A stretch of 64,000 nt of DNA from Streptomyces sp. NRRL B-3428 (GTDB taxonomy: Bacteria; Actinomycetota; Actinomycetes; Streptomycetales; Streptomycetaceae). Position numbers and translations under genes: made by a program. Positions 44,120-52,125 of the stretch are shown piece by piece. The number at the start of each line of letters is the position of its first letter. The first letter of the stretch is position 1. Location: contig JOGW01000007.1 of NCBI GenBank assembly GCA_000721375.1, positions 360,890-424,889 of the forward strand, given 5' to 3'. The notes under the pieces are model-generated. The model saw only the letters and a program-made list of their open reading frames with translations. It was not told the DNA's origin and did no database searches.

Positions 44120-46996
44120 TTACTTCTTGCGACGACGACCGCCGCCGCCACCGCCGGTGCCCTTCTGGGCCTTACGGCGCTCAGCGCGCGTCAGACCGTC
44201 CGCGGCCGACCGCACCGGTCCGGCCGGGGCGTCCTCGACGAGGTCACCCTCGACGACACCGCCCTCACCGTCGACGGTCGGCGCCGAGTAGTGCAGACCG
44301 CCACGGCGCTGCGGGGCCTCAAGGCCCTTGGCACGGATCTCGGGACGCGAGGCACCCGCGGGCACCGCGTCCTCCTTGTCGAGCGACGGCTGCGCGTCCT
44401 CGACCGGAACCTCCTCGACCTGCTGCTCGACCTGGACCTCCAGGTTGAACAGATAGCCGACGGACTCCTCCTTGATGCCGTCCATCATGGCGTTGAACAT
44501 GTCGAAGCCCTCGCGCTGGTACTCGACCAGGGGGTCCTTCTGCGCCATGGCGCGCAGACCGATGCCCTCCTGGAGGTAGTCCATCTCGTAGAGGTGCTCA
44601 CGCCACTTGCGGTCGAGGACCGACAGGACCACGCGGCGCTCCAGCTCGCGCATGATGTCGCCGCCGAGCTGCTCCTCACGCGCGTCGTACTGCGCGTGGA
44701 CGTCTTCCTTGATCGCGTCGGAGATGAACTCGGCCGTCAGACCGGCACGGTCGCCCGCCTCGTCCTCGAGCTCCTCGACCGTGACCTTCACCGGGTAGAG
44801 CTGCTTGAACGCGCCCCACAGACGGTCGAGGTCCCAGTCCTCGGCGAAGCCCTCGGCGGTCTCGGCGCCGATGTAGGCGTCGATGGTGTCGTCCATGAAG
44901 TGACGCACCTGCTCCTGCAGGTCCTCGCCCTCCAGGACGCGACGGCGCTCGCCGTAGATGACCTCGCGCTGGCGGTTGAGCACCTCGTCGTACTTCAGAA
45001 CGTTCTTACGCGTCTCGAAGTTCTGCTGCTCGACCTGGGACTGCGCGGAGGCGATGGCGCGGGTGACCATCTTGTTCTCGATCGGCACGTCGTCCGGCAC
45101 GTTGGCCATGGACATCACGCGCTCGACCATCTGCGCCTTGAACAGACGCATCAGGTCGTCGCCGAGCGACAGGTAGAAGCGGGACTCGCCCGGGTCGCCC
45201 TGACGGCCGCTGCGACCGCGCAGCTGGTTGTCGATACGGCGGGACTCGTGCCGCTCGGTGCCGAGCACGTAGAGCCCGCCGAGGTCGGTGACCTCGTCGT
45301 GCTCGTCCTTGACCGCCTGCTCGGCGCGCTCGAGGGCGGCGGGCAGCGCGGCCGCCCACTCCTCGATGTGCTCCTCGGGGTCGAGGCCCTGCTGACGCAG
45401 CTCGGCCTCGGCGAGGTCCTCGGGGTTGCCGCCGAGCTTGATGTCGGTACCACGGCCGGCCATGTTGGTGGCGACCGTGACGGCGCCCTTGCGGCCGGCC
45501 TGGGCGACGATGATCGCCTCACGGTCGTGCTGCTTGGCGTTGAGCACCTCGTGCGGGATGCCGCGCTTGGAGAGCTGCTGCGAGAGGTACTCGGACTTCT
45601 CGACGGAGACCGTGCCGACCAGGATCGGCTGACCCTGCTCGTGCTTCTCGGCGATGTCGTCGACGACCGCGTCGAACTTCGCCTTCTCCGTGCGGTAGAT
45701 GAGGTCCGACTGGTCGAGGCGGACCATCGGCCGGTTGGTCGGGATCGGCACGACGCCCAGCTTGTAGATCTGCTGGAACTCGGCGGCCTCGGTCATGGCC
45801 GTACCGGTCATGCCGGACAGACCGCTGTCGTAGTCGGGGCGCTTGTAGAGGCGGAAGAAGTTCTGCAGGGTGATCGTGGCGAGCGTCTGGTTCTCGTCCT
45901 TGATGTCCACCCCTTCCTTCGCCTCGATCGCCTGGTGCATGCCCTCGTTGTAGCGGCGGCCGGCGAGGATACGGCCGGTGTGCTCGTCGACGATCATGAC
46001 CTCGCCGTCGATGACGACGTAGTCCTTGTCCTTCTTGAACAGTTCCTTCGCCTTGATGGCGTTGTTCAAGTAGCCGACGAGCGGGGTGTTCACCGACTCG
46101 TAGAGGTTGTCGATGCCCAGCCAGTCCTCGACCTTGGCGACACCGGACTCGTGGATGCCGACGGTGCGCTTCTTCTCGTCGACGTCGTAGTCGCCGGTCT
46201 CCTCGATGCCCTTGAGGGGCTGGCCGGCCTCGCCCTTCTTCAGGCGCGTGACCAGCTTGGCGAAGTCGGCGTACCACTTGGTGGCCTGGTCGGCCGGGCC
46301 GGAGATGATCAGCGGCGTACGGGCCTCGTCGACGAGGATCGAGTCGACCTCGTCGACGATCGCGAAGTTGTGACCGCGCTGGACGAGCTCATCCTGCGAC
46401 CAGGCCATGTTGTCGCGCAGATAGTCGAAGCCGAACTCGTTGTTCGTGCCGTACGTGATGTCGCACGCGTACTGCTCACGGCGCTGCGCCGGAGTCATGT
46501 TCGCGAGGATGCAGCCGACCTGCAGACCGAGGAACTTGTGGACGCGGCCCATCATCTCGGAGTCACGCTCGGCCAGGTAGTCGTTCACCGTGATCAGGTG
46601 GACGCCCTTGCCGGACAGCGCGTTGAGATACGCGGGCAGGGTGCCGACGAGGGTCTTGCCCTCACCGGTCTTCATCTCCGCGACGTATCCCATGTGGAGG
46701 GCGGCGCCACCCATGATCTGCACGTCGTAGTGACGCTGGCCGAGGGCGCGCTTGGCGGCCTCGCGCACCGTGGCGAAGGCCTCGGGCAGCAGGTCGTCAA
46801 GGCTGTCACCGGACTTGCCGTCGCTGTCGACGTACTCCTGGTAGCGCTCCTTGTACTCCTCCGTGAGCGCACGCAGCTCGGCGTCGGAGAGGCCTTCGAA
46901 GTCCTCTTCGATGGAGTTGACCTGGTCCGCGATGCGGTGCAGCTTGCGCAGGATCTTTCCTTCGCCTGCACGCATGAGCTTGTTGAAGACGGACAC
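44120..46996 (-). CDS. secA: Preprotein translocase ATPase SecA
   Basis: This 958-residue protein has a GTG start ([19 protein letters not shown]) with AAGGAGA about 10 nt upstream. Walker A is KTGEGKT (109-115) and Walker B/DEAD is [18 protein letters not shown]. The preprotein cross-linking and helical wing domains are followed by [15 protein letters not shown] and RGRSGRQGD. The C-terminus is a Gly/Arg/Lys tail without the Cys-rich zinc/SecB-binding motif, as in other actinobacterial SecA1 proteins. It drives Sec-dependent export of unfolded proteins. A TACGAT hexamer at 47086-47091 (minus) about 90 nt upstream could be its -10 box. Confidence 0.98.
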   Translation of the reverse strand: MSVFNKLMRAGEGKILRKLHRIADQVNSIEEDFEGLSDAELRALTEEYKERYQEYVDSDGKSGDSLDDLLPEAFATVREAAKRALGQRHYDVQIMGGAALHMGYVAEMKTGEGKTLVGTLPAYLNALSGKGVHLITVNDYLAERDSEMMGRVHKFLGLQVGCILANMTPAQRREQYACDITYGTNNEFGFDYLRDNMAWSQDELVQRGHNFAIVDEVDSILVDEARTPLIISGPADQATKWYADFAKLVTRLKKGEAGQPLKGIEETGDYDVDEKKRTVGIHESGVAKVEDWLGIDNLYESVNTPLVGYLNNAIKAKELFKKDKDYVVIDGEVMIVDEHTGRILAGRRYNEGMHQAIEAKEGVDIKDENQTLATITLQNFFRLYKRPDYDSGLSGMTGTAMTEAAEFQQIYKLGVVPIPTNRPMVRLDQSDLIYRTEKAKFDAVVDDIAEKHEQGQPILVGTVSVEKSEYLSQQLSKRGIPHEVLNAKQHDREAIIVAQAGRKGAVTVATNMAGRGTDIKLGGNPEDLAEAELRQQGLDPEEHIEEWAAALPAALERAEQAVKDEHDEVTDLGGLYVLGTERHESRRIDNQLRGRSGRQGDPGESRFYLSLGDDLMRLFKAQMVERVMSMANVPDDVPIENKMVTRAIASAQSQVEQQNFETRKNVLKYDEVLNRQREVIYGERRRVLEGEDLQEQVRHFMDDTIDAYIGAETAEGFAEDWDLDRLWGAFKQLYPVKVTVEELEDEAGDRAGLTAEFISDAIKEDVHAQYDAREEQLGGDIMRELERRVVLSVLDRKWREHLYEMDYLQEGIGLRAMAQKDPLVEYQREGFDMFNAMMDGIKEESVGYLFNLEVQVEQQVEEVPVEDAQPSLDKEDAVPAGASRPEIRAKGLEAPQRRGGLHYSAPTVDGEGGVVEGDLVEDAPAGPVRSAADGLTRAERRKAQKGTGGGGGGRRRKK

Positions 46997-47085
46997 GAGG
47001 GTTGGTCTCCTTGCCGGTCGGGCGGCCTTAGGCGGTCGTATACATGGTGTTGCGGGCACGGCAGGTGCACCCCACCGCAACGGCC

Positions 47086-47091
47086 ATCGTA
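47086..47091 (-). promoter_or_regulatory. Possible -10 box for secA
   Basis: TACGAT on the minus strand fits TAnnnT and would give a leader of about 80 nt. No good -35 lies 17 nt upstream, so the call is weak. Confidence 0.25.
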
Positions 47092-47258
47092 TGCGAGAGC
47101 CCCGCCGCCCCGGGAGGTCCACCATCAGGTCCAACGGACGGGGGGCTCGGAAGGTGCCGCACATCCTCCTCCGGCCGGGCTCCGGGGGTCCCCGCCTCGG
47201 TCCAAGCCCTGAGCGAAAACCCCTGGCCCTCTCTCCCCACCGCACCGAGAATCCAGTG

Positions 47259-47828
47259 ATGGACCACGTCACGCTCACCACCGACCGCCTCACTCTGCGA
47301 CCCCTCGGCCCGCAGGACATCGACTCCGTGTACGCCGCCTGCCAGGACCCCGAGGTGAGCCGCTGGACCACGGTCCCCGTGCCGTACCGCCGCGAGGACG
47401 CGGAGATGTTCGCCGGCACGATCGCCCCCGAGGCCTGGGCGACCGGCAAGGAGTACTGCTTCGCCGTACTGGACAGGCAGGGCCAGCTCGTGGCGGTCAC
47501 CGGCCTGATGGACCGCATAGGCAACGCACGCGAGATCGGCTTCTGGGCCGTCAAGGAACACCGCGGCCAGGGCTATATGACCGAGGCCGTACGCGCGGTG
47601 ACCCGCTGGGGCTTCGAGGCCCTGCGCGTCGACCGCATCGAGTGGAAGGCCGAGGTCGGCAACCACGCCTCACGCGCGGTCGCCGAGAAGGCCGGCTTCC
47701 GGCTGGAGGGCACGCTGCGCTCCAGCCTCCTGAACAAGGGCACCCGCACCGACTGCTGGGTCGCCTCGCTGCTGCCGGGCGACCTCGGACTGCCTTCGCA
47801 GGACCCGTACGTGCCGAGCGAGGGCTGA
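47259..47828 (+). CDS. GNAT-family N-acetyltransferase (RimJ/RimL-like)
   Basis: This 189-residue protein starts [16 protein letters not shown]. The Acetyltransf_3 pattern is visible: [44 protein letters not shown] (acetyl-CoA pyrophosphate loop, R/Q-x-x-G-x-G/A type) and [22 protein letters not shown]. Relatives acetylate ribosomal protein N-termini or small amines. It is divergent from secA. The next plus-strand gene follows after 65 nt. Confidence 0.9.
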   Translation: MDHVTLTTDRLTLRPLGPQDIDSVYAACQDPEVSRWTTVPVPYRREDAEMFAGTIAPEAWATGKEYCFAVLDRQGQLVAVTGLMDRIGNAREIGFWAVKEHRGQGYMTEAVRAVTRWGFEALRVDRIEWKAEVGNHASRAVAEKAGFRLEGTLRSSLLNKGTRTDCWVASLLPGDLGLPSQDPYVPSEG

Positions 47829-47893
47829 CACCGCGGAGCCGAACTCACCGGCCCCGAACCCCGATTGTCAGTGCCGGCTCGTACCGTACGTCC

Positions 47894-49102
47894 ATGACCT
47901 CCATGCCCGACGTCTCGCTCTCCGCCGACGACGCCCGCCGGATCGCCCTGCGCGCCCAGGGGTTCCTCGGCGCCCCCGACCGCCGCGCGGGCGTACGCGG
48001 GGTGCTGCGGCACCTGGGCTCGGTCCAGCTCGACACGATCTCGGTCCTCGCCCGTTCCCATGAGCTGATTCCGTACGCGCGACTCGGCGCTGTGGGCCGT
48101 AAGAAGGTCGAGGACGCGTACTGGACGGCTGCGTCCGATGGCGCGCCTCCGGCACGACCCAACTCCTTCGAATACTGGTCGCACGCCGCCTGCATCCTGC
48201 CGGTCGAGGAGTGGCCGCTCTTCGCCTTCCGCCGCCGCGCGTACCGCGGCCGCCCGCACTGGAACCACCAGCTGGCCGACGGCGCGTACGACCAGGTCAT
48301 CAAGCAGCTGAAGGCCGAAGGCCCGCTCACCGCGACCGAGTTGGGCGGCGCCAAGAACAAGGGCGAGTGGTGGGACTGGTCCGACTCCAAGATCGCGGTG
48401 GAGCGCGCGCTGATGTACGGCGAGGTGGTCTGCACCGAGCGGCGCAGCTGGAAGCGGGTGTACGACCTGGCCGAGCGCGCCGTCCCGGACGCCTTGCTCC
48501 ATGACGACCTCGATGACGCCGAGTGCCTGCGCCGCCTGGTCCGGCAGTCCGGTGAGGCGCTCGGTGTGGGCACCCGTGCGGACATCGCCGACTACCACCG
48601 GCTCAGGAGCGAGCAGTTCGACGCCGTGGTCGAGGACTCGGGACTGGTTCCCGTGGAGGTCGAGGGCTGGGGAAAGCCCGCCTGGGCCGACCCGGCCGCG
48701 CTGGCTTCGGTGCCCCGCGGACGGCACCGTACGACGCTGCTCTCGCCCTTCGACTCCCTGATCTGGGAACGGGCACGTACGGAGCGGATCTTCGGCTTCA
48801 CGCACCGCCTGGAGGCATACGTACCCAAGCCGAAGCGGGTGTACGGCTACTTCGCGATGCCGCTGCTTGCCGGTGGCAAGCTGCTCGGCCGGGTGGATCC
48901 GGCCCGCGAGGGCTCCACGCTGGTGGCCCGGCACGCCTCGCTCGACACCGCGAAGGCGGTGGAGCCGATGGCCGCGGCCCTGGTGGAGGCGGCGGGCTGG
49001 GTGGGCTGCACGAACGTACGGGTGGAGAAGGTCACCCCCGTAGAGCTGCGGGCACCGCTGATGGCGGCGGTGAAGACAGCGGTGAAGGCACTCACCGCAT
49101 AG
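47894..49102 (+). CDS. YcaQ/AlkX-type DNA glycosylase (winged-helix HTH_42 family)
   Basis: This protein has 402 residues from the ATG at 47894; a second ATG 9 nt later is possible. It begins with a winged-helix region and HLGSVQLDTISVLARSHELI. QLD at 45-47 matches the catalytic Q-hydrophobic-D motif of YcaQ/AlkX enzymes, which unhook DNA interstrand crosslinks. Further family segments are EYWSHAACILP, LLSPFDSLIWERARTERIFGFTHRLEAYVPKPKRVYGYFAMPLL and GRVDPAREGSTL. The actinobacterial members were long annotated only as winged-helix proteins. The role in alkylation or crosslink repair is by family analogy. Confidence 0.85.
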   Translation: MTSMPDVSLSADDARRIALRAQGFLGAPDRRAGVRGVLRHLGSVQLDTISVLARSHELIPYARLGAVGRKKVEDAYWTAASDGAPPARPNSFEYWSHAACILPVEEWPLFAFRRRAYRGRPHWNHQLADGAYDQVIKQLKAEGPLTATELGGAKNKGEWWDWSDSKIAVERALMYGEVVCTERRSWKRVYDLAERAVPDALLHDDLDDAECLRRLVRQSGEALGVGTRADIADYHRLRSEQFDAVVEDSGLVPVEVEGWGKPAWADPAALASVPRGRHRTTLLSPFDSLIWERARTERIFGFTHRLEAYVPKPKRVYGYFAMPLLAGGKLLGRVDPAREGSTLVARHASLDTAKAVEPMAAALVEAAGWVGCTNVRVEKVTPVELRAPLMAAVKTAVKALTA

Positions 49103-49110
49103 CCCCTGCG

Positions 49111-49170
49111 GCCGTCGCCTCTGGGGACGTCACCTCCGGGGCCGTCGCCTCCGGGGCCGTCTCCTCTGGG
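49111..49170. repeat. 15-bp tandem repeat, four copies plus a partial fifth
   Basis: The units are GCCGTCGCCTCTGGG, GACGTCACCTCCGGG, GCCGTCGCCTCCGGG and GCCGTCTCCTCTGGG. A partial fifth copy runs into the stop codon of the response regulator (49175-49177). It fills the whole 72-bp gap between two convergent genes. Confidence 0.85.
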
Positions 49171-49174
49171 CCCG

Positions 49175-49936
49175 TCACCGGATCTCGAGGATCTTCTCCC
49201 GCATCGCGTACACCACGGCCTCCATCCGGGAGTGCAGCTGCAGCTTCTCCAGGATGTTGCGCACGTGGTTCTTCACGGTGTTCTCGGAGATGAAGAGCTC
49301 CTTGGCGATGTCCCGGTTGTTCATCCCGGTGGCCACCAGCTTCAGGACCTCCAGCTCGCGGTCGGTGAGCCGGGGCGCGGGCACGAGCCGGCGCTCGTCG
49401 GTGCGCTGGATCATCGACTTGAACTCGGTGAGCAGCTTCGACGCCATCGAAGGACTGATCTGCGACTGCCCGTCCGCCACCGCGCGAATCGCCGTGGCGA
49501 CCTCGTCGGTGGAGATCTCCTTGAGCAGATAGCCGGTGGCTCCGGCCTTGATCGCGTCGTAGAGGTCGGCCTCCTCATCGCTGATCGTCAGCATGATGAT
49601 CTTCGCGCTCGGGGCCACCTCCTTGATCGAGGTACAGGCCTCGATGCCACCGCGCTTGGGCATCCGTACATCCATCAGAACGATGTCGGGCAGCAGGTCG
49701 GCGGCCTTGTCCACGGCCTCGGCGCCGTCCCCGGCCTCACCGACCACCTGGATGTCCTCCTCCTGCGCGAGGACGATCTCGAGACCCCGACGGAACAAGG
49801 CGTGGTCGTCCACGACAAGGACCCTGATCGGCTCCTTGCGCGCGGCGTCCAGGTCGCTGTCCTCGCCGATGCCTGAACGCGCGCGGACGCCGTCACCGGC
49901 ATCCTCGTCACGCATCGGTCCGAAACTGTCCGCCAT
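49175..49936 (-). CDS. NarL/LuxR-type response regulator (orphan)
   Basis: This 253-residue protein has a GGAGGA Shine-Dalgarno before the ATG. The receiver domain at ~37-155 (RVLVVDDHALFRRGL, acidic pair 43-44, phosphoacceptor Asp89 in VLMDVRMPKRGG, TGYLLKE) is followed by a LuxR HTH at ~190-253 (LTDRELEVLKLVATGMNNRDIAKELFISENTVKNHVRNILEKL). No histidine kinase is adjacent. A 36-residue acidic N-terminal extension precedes the receiver. In streptomycetes this gene sits between secA and hpf; its targets are unknown to me. Confidence 0.93.
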   Translation of the reverse strand: MADSFGPMRDEDAGDGVRARSGIGEDSDLDAARKEPIRVLVVDDHALFRRGLEIVLAQEEDIQVVGEAGDGAEAVDKAADLLPDIVLMDVRMPKRGGIEACTSIKEVAPSAKIIMLTISDEEADLYDAIKAGATGYLLKEISTDEVATAIRAVADGQSQISPSMASKLLTEFKSMIQRTDERRLVPAPRLTDRELEVLKLVATGMNNRDIAKELFISENTVKNHVRNILEKLQLHSRMEAVVYAMREKILEIR

Positions 49937-49976
49937 CGTTCCTCCCCCTGAAGGCCGAGGCCCCTGCTGTGGTCCG

Positions 49977-50005
49977 CCAACCCGCGTCGGCAGTACGCGG
50001 GTTGG
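49977..50005. promoter_or_regulatory. Perfect 11-bp hairpin in the leader of the response-regulator gene
   Basis: CCAACCCGCGT, a 7-nt loop, and ACGCGGGTTGG form an uninterrupted stem 41 nt upstream of the response-regulator start. There is no T-tract in either direction. It may be a second terminator behind hpf or a leader structure controlling the regulator. Confidence 0.5.
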
Positions 50006-50062
50006 TCTGCTGGGCCATGATTTCATGCCGGGACATGAGTGCTGCGCCCCAAGGGGTCGCAC

Positions 50063-50106
50063 GTTGGTGCCCCTGGGGGCGCATTTCCGCCTCCAGGGGC
50101 ACCAAC
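50063..50106 (-). terminator. Terminator hairpin of hpf
   Basis: A perfect 14-bp stem (GTTGGTGCCCCTGG/CCAGGGGCACCAAC) with further pairing inside (GGCG/CGCC) begins 21 nt past the hpf stop. It is the strongest hairpin in this part of the window. Confidence 0.8.
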
Positions 50107-50126
50107 TGCGGATTCACCGCGGAACA

Positions 50127-50816
50127 TCAGCCGCCGAGCGCACCGCCCGCACCGTCCGACTCGGCCTTGGCGACCATCGGGTCCGTGTTCAGGTGGATGA
50201 CGCCGTAGTCGTACGCGTGTCGCCGGTAGACGACACTCGGTTCCTTCGTCTCGGAGTCCACGAACAGATAGAAGTCGTGCCCGACCAGCTCCATCTCGTA
50301 GAGCGCCTGGTCGAGCGACATCGGAGCCGCCACGTGCGTCTTCTCGCGGACGATCAGCGGGCCTTCGCCCTGGATCTCCAGCGAGCCGATGCGCGTGGTG
50401 GGCACACCCTCGTCCTCGTCGGTGGCGGCCGACCCGTCCCCGTTGAGCGTCGCGGCGCCCGGTACGCGGTCGGCCACCTCGGCCGCCGAGAGCCTGCCGT
50501 TGCCACGCCTCGTGGAGCGCTTGCTGTGCTGCTTGCGCAGCCGGGCTTCGAGCTTCTCCTGGGCCAGGTCCAGCGCCGCATAGGGGTCGCTCGCGGATGC
50601 CTCGGCCCGGATCACCGGCCCGCGCGAACGCAGGGTGATCTCCACCCGGTCGCTGCGGTCGGCCTGACGGGGGTTGGGCTCCTTGGACACCTCGACGTCG
50701 AGGCTGATCACCTTGCCATCGAGCTTCTGGATCTTCTCCAGCTTCAGCTTCTCGGCCACGTGCTTGCGGAACCGCTCGGGCACCTCGGTCTTGTGACCCT
50801 TGACGACGATGTCCAC
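50127..50816 (-). CDS. hpf: Ribosome hibernation promoting factor, long form
   Basis: This 229-residue protein starts at a GTG with CGGAG 7 nt upstream. The N-terminal domain (~1-100, MDIVVKGHKTEVPERFRKHVAEKL ... YAALDLAQEKLEARLRKQ) binds the ribosomal A/P-site region. The linker (~100-165) is acidic, and the C-terminal dimerisation domain (~165-220) reads PMSLDQALYEMELVGHDFYLFVDSETKEPSVVYRR. Long HPF joins two 70S ribosomes into inactive 100S dimers in stationary or stress phases. A motif array sits 150-195 nt upstream (50964-51010). Confidence 0.95.
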   Translation of the reverse strand: MDIVVKGHKTEVPERFRKHVAEKLKLEKIQKLDGKVISLDVEVSKEPNPRQADRSDRVEITLRSRGPVIRAEASASDPYAALDLAQEKLEARLRKQHSKRSTRRGNGRLSAAEVADRVPGAATLNGDGSAATDEDEGVPTTRIGSLEIQGEGPLIVREKTHVAAPMSLDQALYEMELVGHDFYLFVDSETKEPSVVYRRHAYDYGVIHLNTDPMVAKAESDGAGGALGG

Positions 50817-51188
50817 GCAGAACTCCGTTCCCGGATAGCTCCACTCCTACAGGCGGAGCATCTCCCTCTTGCACCAGACTCCGGTGAGCCCCGGAGCCTC
50901 GGACTCGGCGACTTCCACCTCCTCCTCCCCCGTGGACAAGATCTCCACCCCATCACTCGGGGGTGATTGCCCACCGGTTGCGGATGATTGCCATAAGCGA
51001 ACGGCAATCAGGGCAGCGCGGCATTCGGATATACGAGGCGTGGATCCCGGAAAGGTTCTTCGAGCCATCTCGGGAGGCCTCACAACCGAACATATCTCGC
51101 CCGGACGGATGTCGTCACCCTCTACTGCCGCGTACCTCCGTTCAGGTGAAAGCGCACTCTCACTACCTGCAACGATGCAAGTTCTCAG
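50817..51188. other. 372-bp gap upstream of hpf
   Basis: This stretch holds the hpf promoter region and the 8-mer array at 50964-51010. A minus-strand open frame of 78 codons (50847-51083) has no Shine-Dalgarno or recognisable domain. I see no other feature. Confidence 0.6.
50964..51010. promoter_or_regulatory. Three copies of TGATTGCC upstream of hpf
   Basis: TGATTGCC occurs at 50964-50971 and 50985-50992, 21 bp apart (two helical turns). Its inverse GGCAATCA is at 51003-51010. Copies two and three form a perfect 8-bp inverted repeat with a 10-nt spacer. This fits a cooperative operator about 150-195 nt from the hpf start. The regulator is unknown. Confidence 0.5.
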
Positions 51189-51956
51189 TCAGTTCCGGTT
51201 TATTTCGAAAGAATCCGGTGAAGCGGCAACGACCGCGGCCTGTGTTCGATGCATTCCATCGCTTCCCGCCCTTCTCCCGCTTTCCGCGCCCGCGGCACAC
51301 ACCGCGCTTTGTACCGGCGCCACGGCGCGCAATGCGCGGGCCGCCTCGGTCAGGGAAGCGCCGGTCGTCATGAGGTCGTCCACCAGCACCACCCGTCCCT
51401 CGCCCAACAACCGTTCCCTACCCGGAACAACGTCCAGTGCACCTGTCAGGTTCAGCAGCCTGCGCCGCGCGTCGAGCCCCGCCTGGTCGGCCACCGCACG
51501 CCGCTGGCGCAGCACGGGCAACACGCGAGCCGGCACCCCGTCGCGCCGCAGCACGCGGGTGGCGGCCAGCGCGATCCTGCGCACCGGGTCATGGCCTCGC
51601 GCCGCCGTGGCCCGTCGCGCCGAGGGCACAGGGACGAGCAGCAGCGGTCCGCCGCCGCCGTACGCCTGCGCTCCCGCACGCACCGCGCCGGCGAGTGCCT
51701 CTCCCAGCGCCCCGGCCAGAACCAGAGCACCGCGCTCCTTGTGCGCGAGCAGCACCGCTCGTACCGCATCCGCATAGGGCGCCGCCGCGTGCACCACGGG
51801 AAGCCCCGACGGCGCGGGCAGCGGACTCACCCGGCGCGGAGCGGCTCCGCACAGCGCTCTGCGACAGGGCTCGCACAGCGCCGTACGGGCACGACCGCAG
51901 CCACCGCAGTCGGCCGGCAGCACCAGGTCGGTGAAGTCCTGCCACCACCCCCGCAT
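51189..51956 (-). CDS. ComF-family phosphoribosyltransferase-like protein
   Basis: This 255-residue protein starts MRGWWQDFTDLVLP. The N-terminal zinc-type Cys set is Cys17, Cys20, Cys28 and Cys31 (CGGCGRARTALCEPC), followed by a type I phosphoribosyltransferase fold with RLLNLTGALDV and the PRPP loop VVLVDDLMTTGAS. ComF proteins are linked to DNA uptake in competent bacteria, but most actinobacterial members have no known substrate. It follows lpqB in the same direction after 169 bp that include a small GGCCGG/CCGGCC hairpin (52049-52066). Confidence 0.9.
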   Translation of the reverse strand: MRGWWQDFTDLVLPADCGGCGRARTALCEPCRRALCGAAPRRVSPLPAPSGLPVVHAAAPYADAVRAVLLAHKERGALVLAGALGEALAGAVRAGAQAYGGGGPLLLVPVPSARRATAARGHDPVRRIALAATRVLRRDGVPARVLPVLRQRRAVADQAGLDARRRLLNLTGALDVVPGRERLLGEGRVVLVDDLMTTGASLTEAARALRAVAPVQSAVCAAGAESGRRAGSDGMHRTQAAVVAASPDSFEINRN

Positions 51957-52125
51957 GCCCCCACTGTGCCAAGGCCGAAGACATCCGACCAGCCCTGTGG
52001 ATAACTGCACGGACGGTGACGGGCTGCGGGCAACTCCGGAGGGGAAACGGCCGGTTGGCCCCGGCCAGCTCCCGCCCACCTCGCAGGCAAAAGCCCACCC
52101 GAAGAGGGCCGGAGGGAGCCGTTCC

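Noticed and set aside
43283..47212. Open frame of 1309 codons on the plus strand across secA
   Set aside because: It is antisense to secA, whose minus-strand product carries all the expected motifs; the plus-strand product is a Val/Leu/Asp/Arg-rich shadow.
50847..51083. 78-codon minus-strand open frame between hpf and the comF-like gene
   Set aside because: No Shine-Dalgarno and no recognisable domain; it overlaps the repeat array upstream of hpf.
51996..52004. TGTGGATAA, a DnaA-box-like 9-mer near the comF-like gene
   Set aside because: A single copy without clustering or an AT-rich origin region; dnaA and dnaN are not nearby. Chance is likely.
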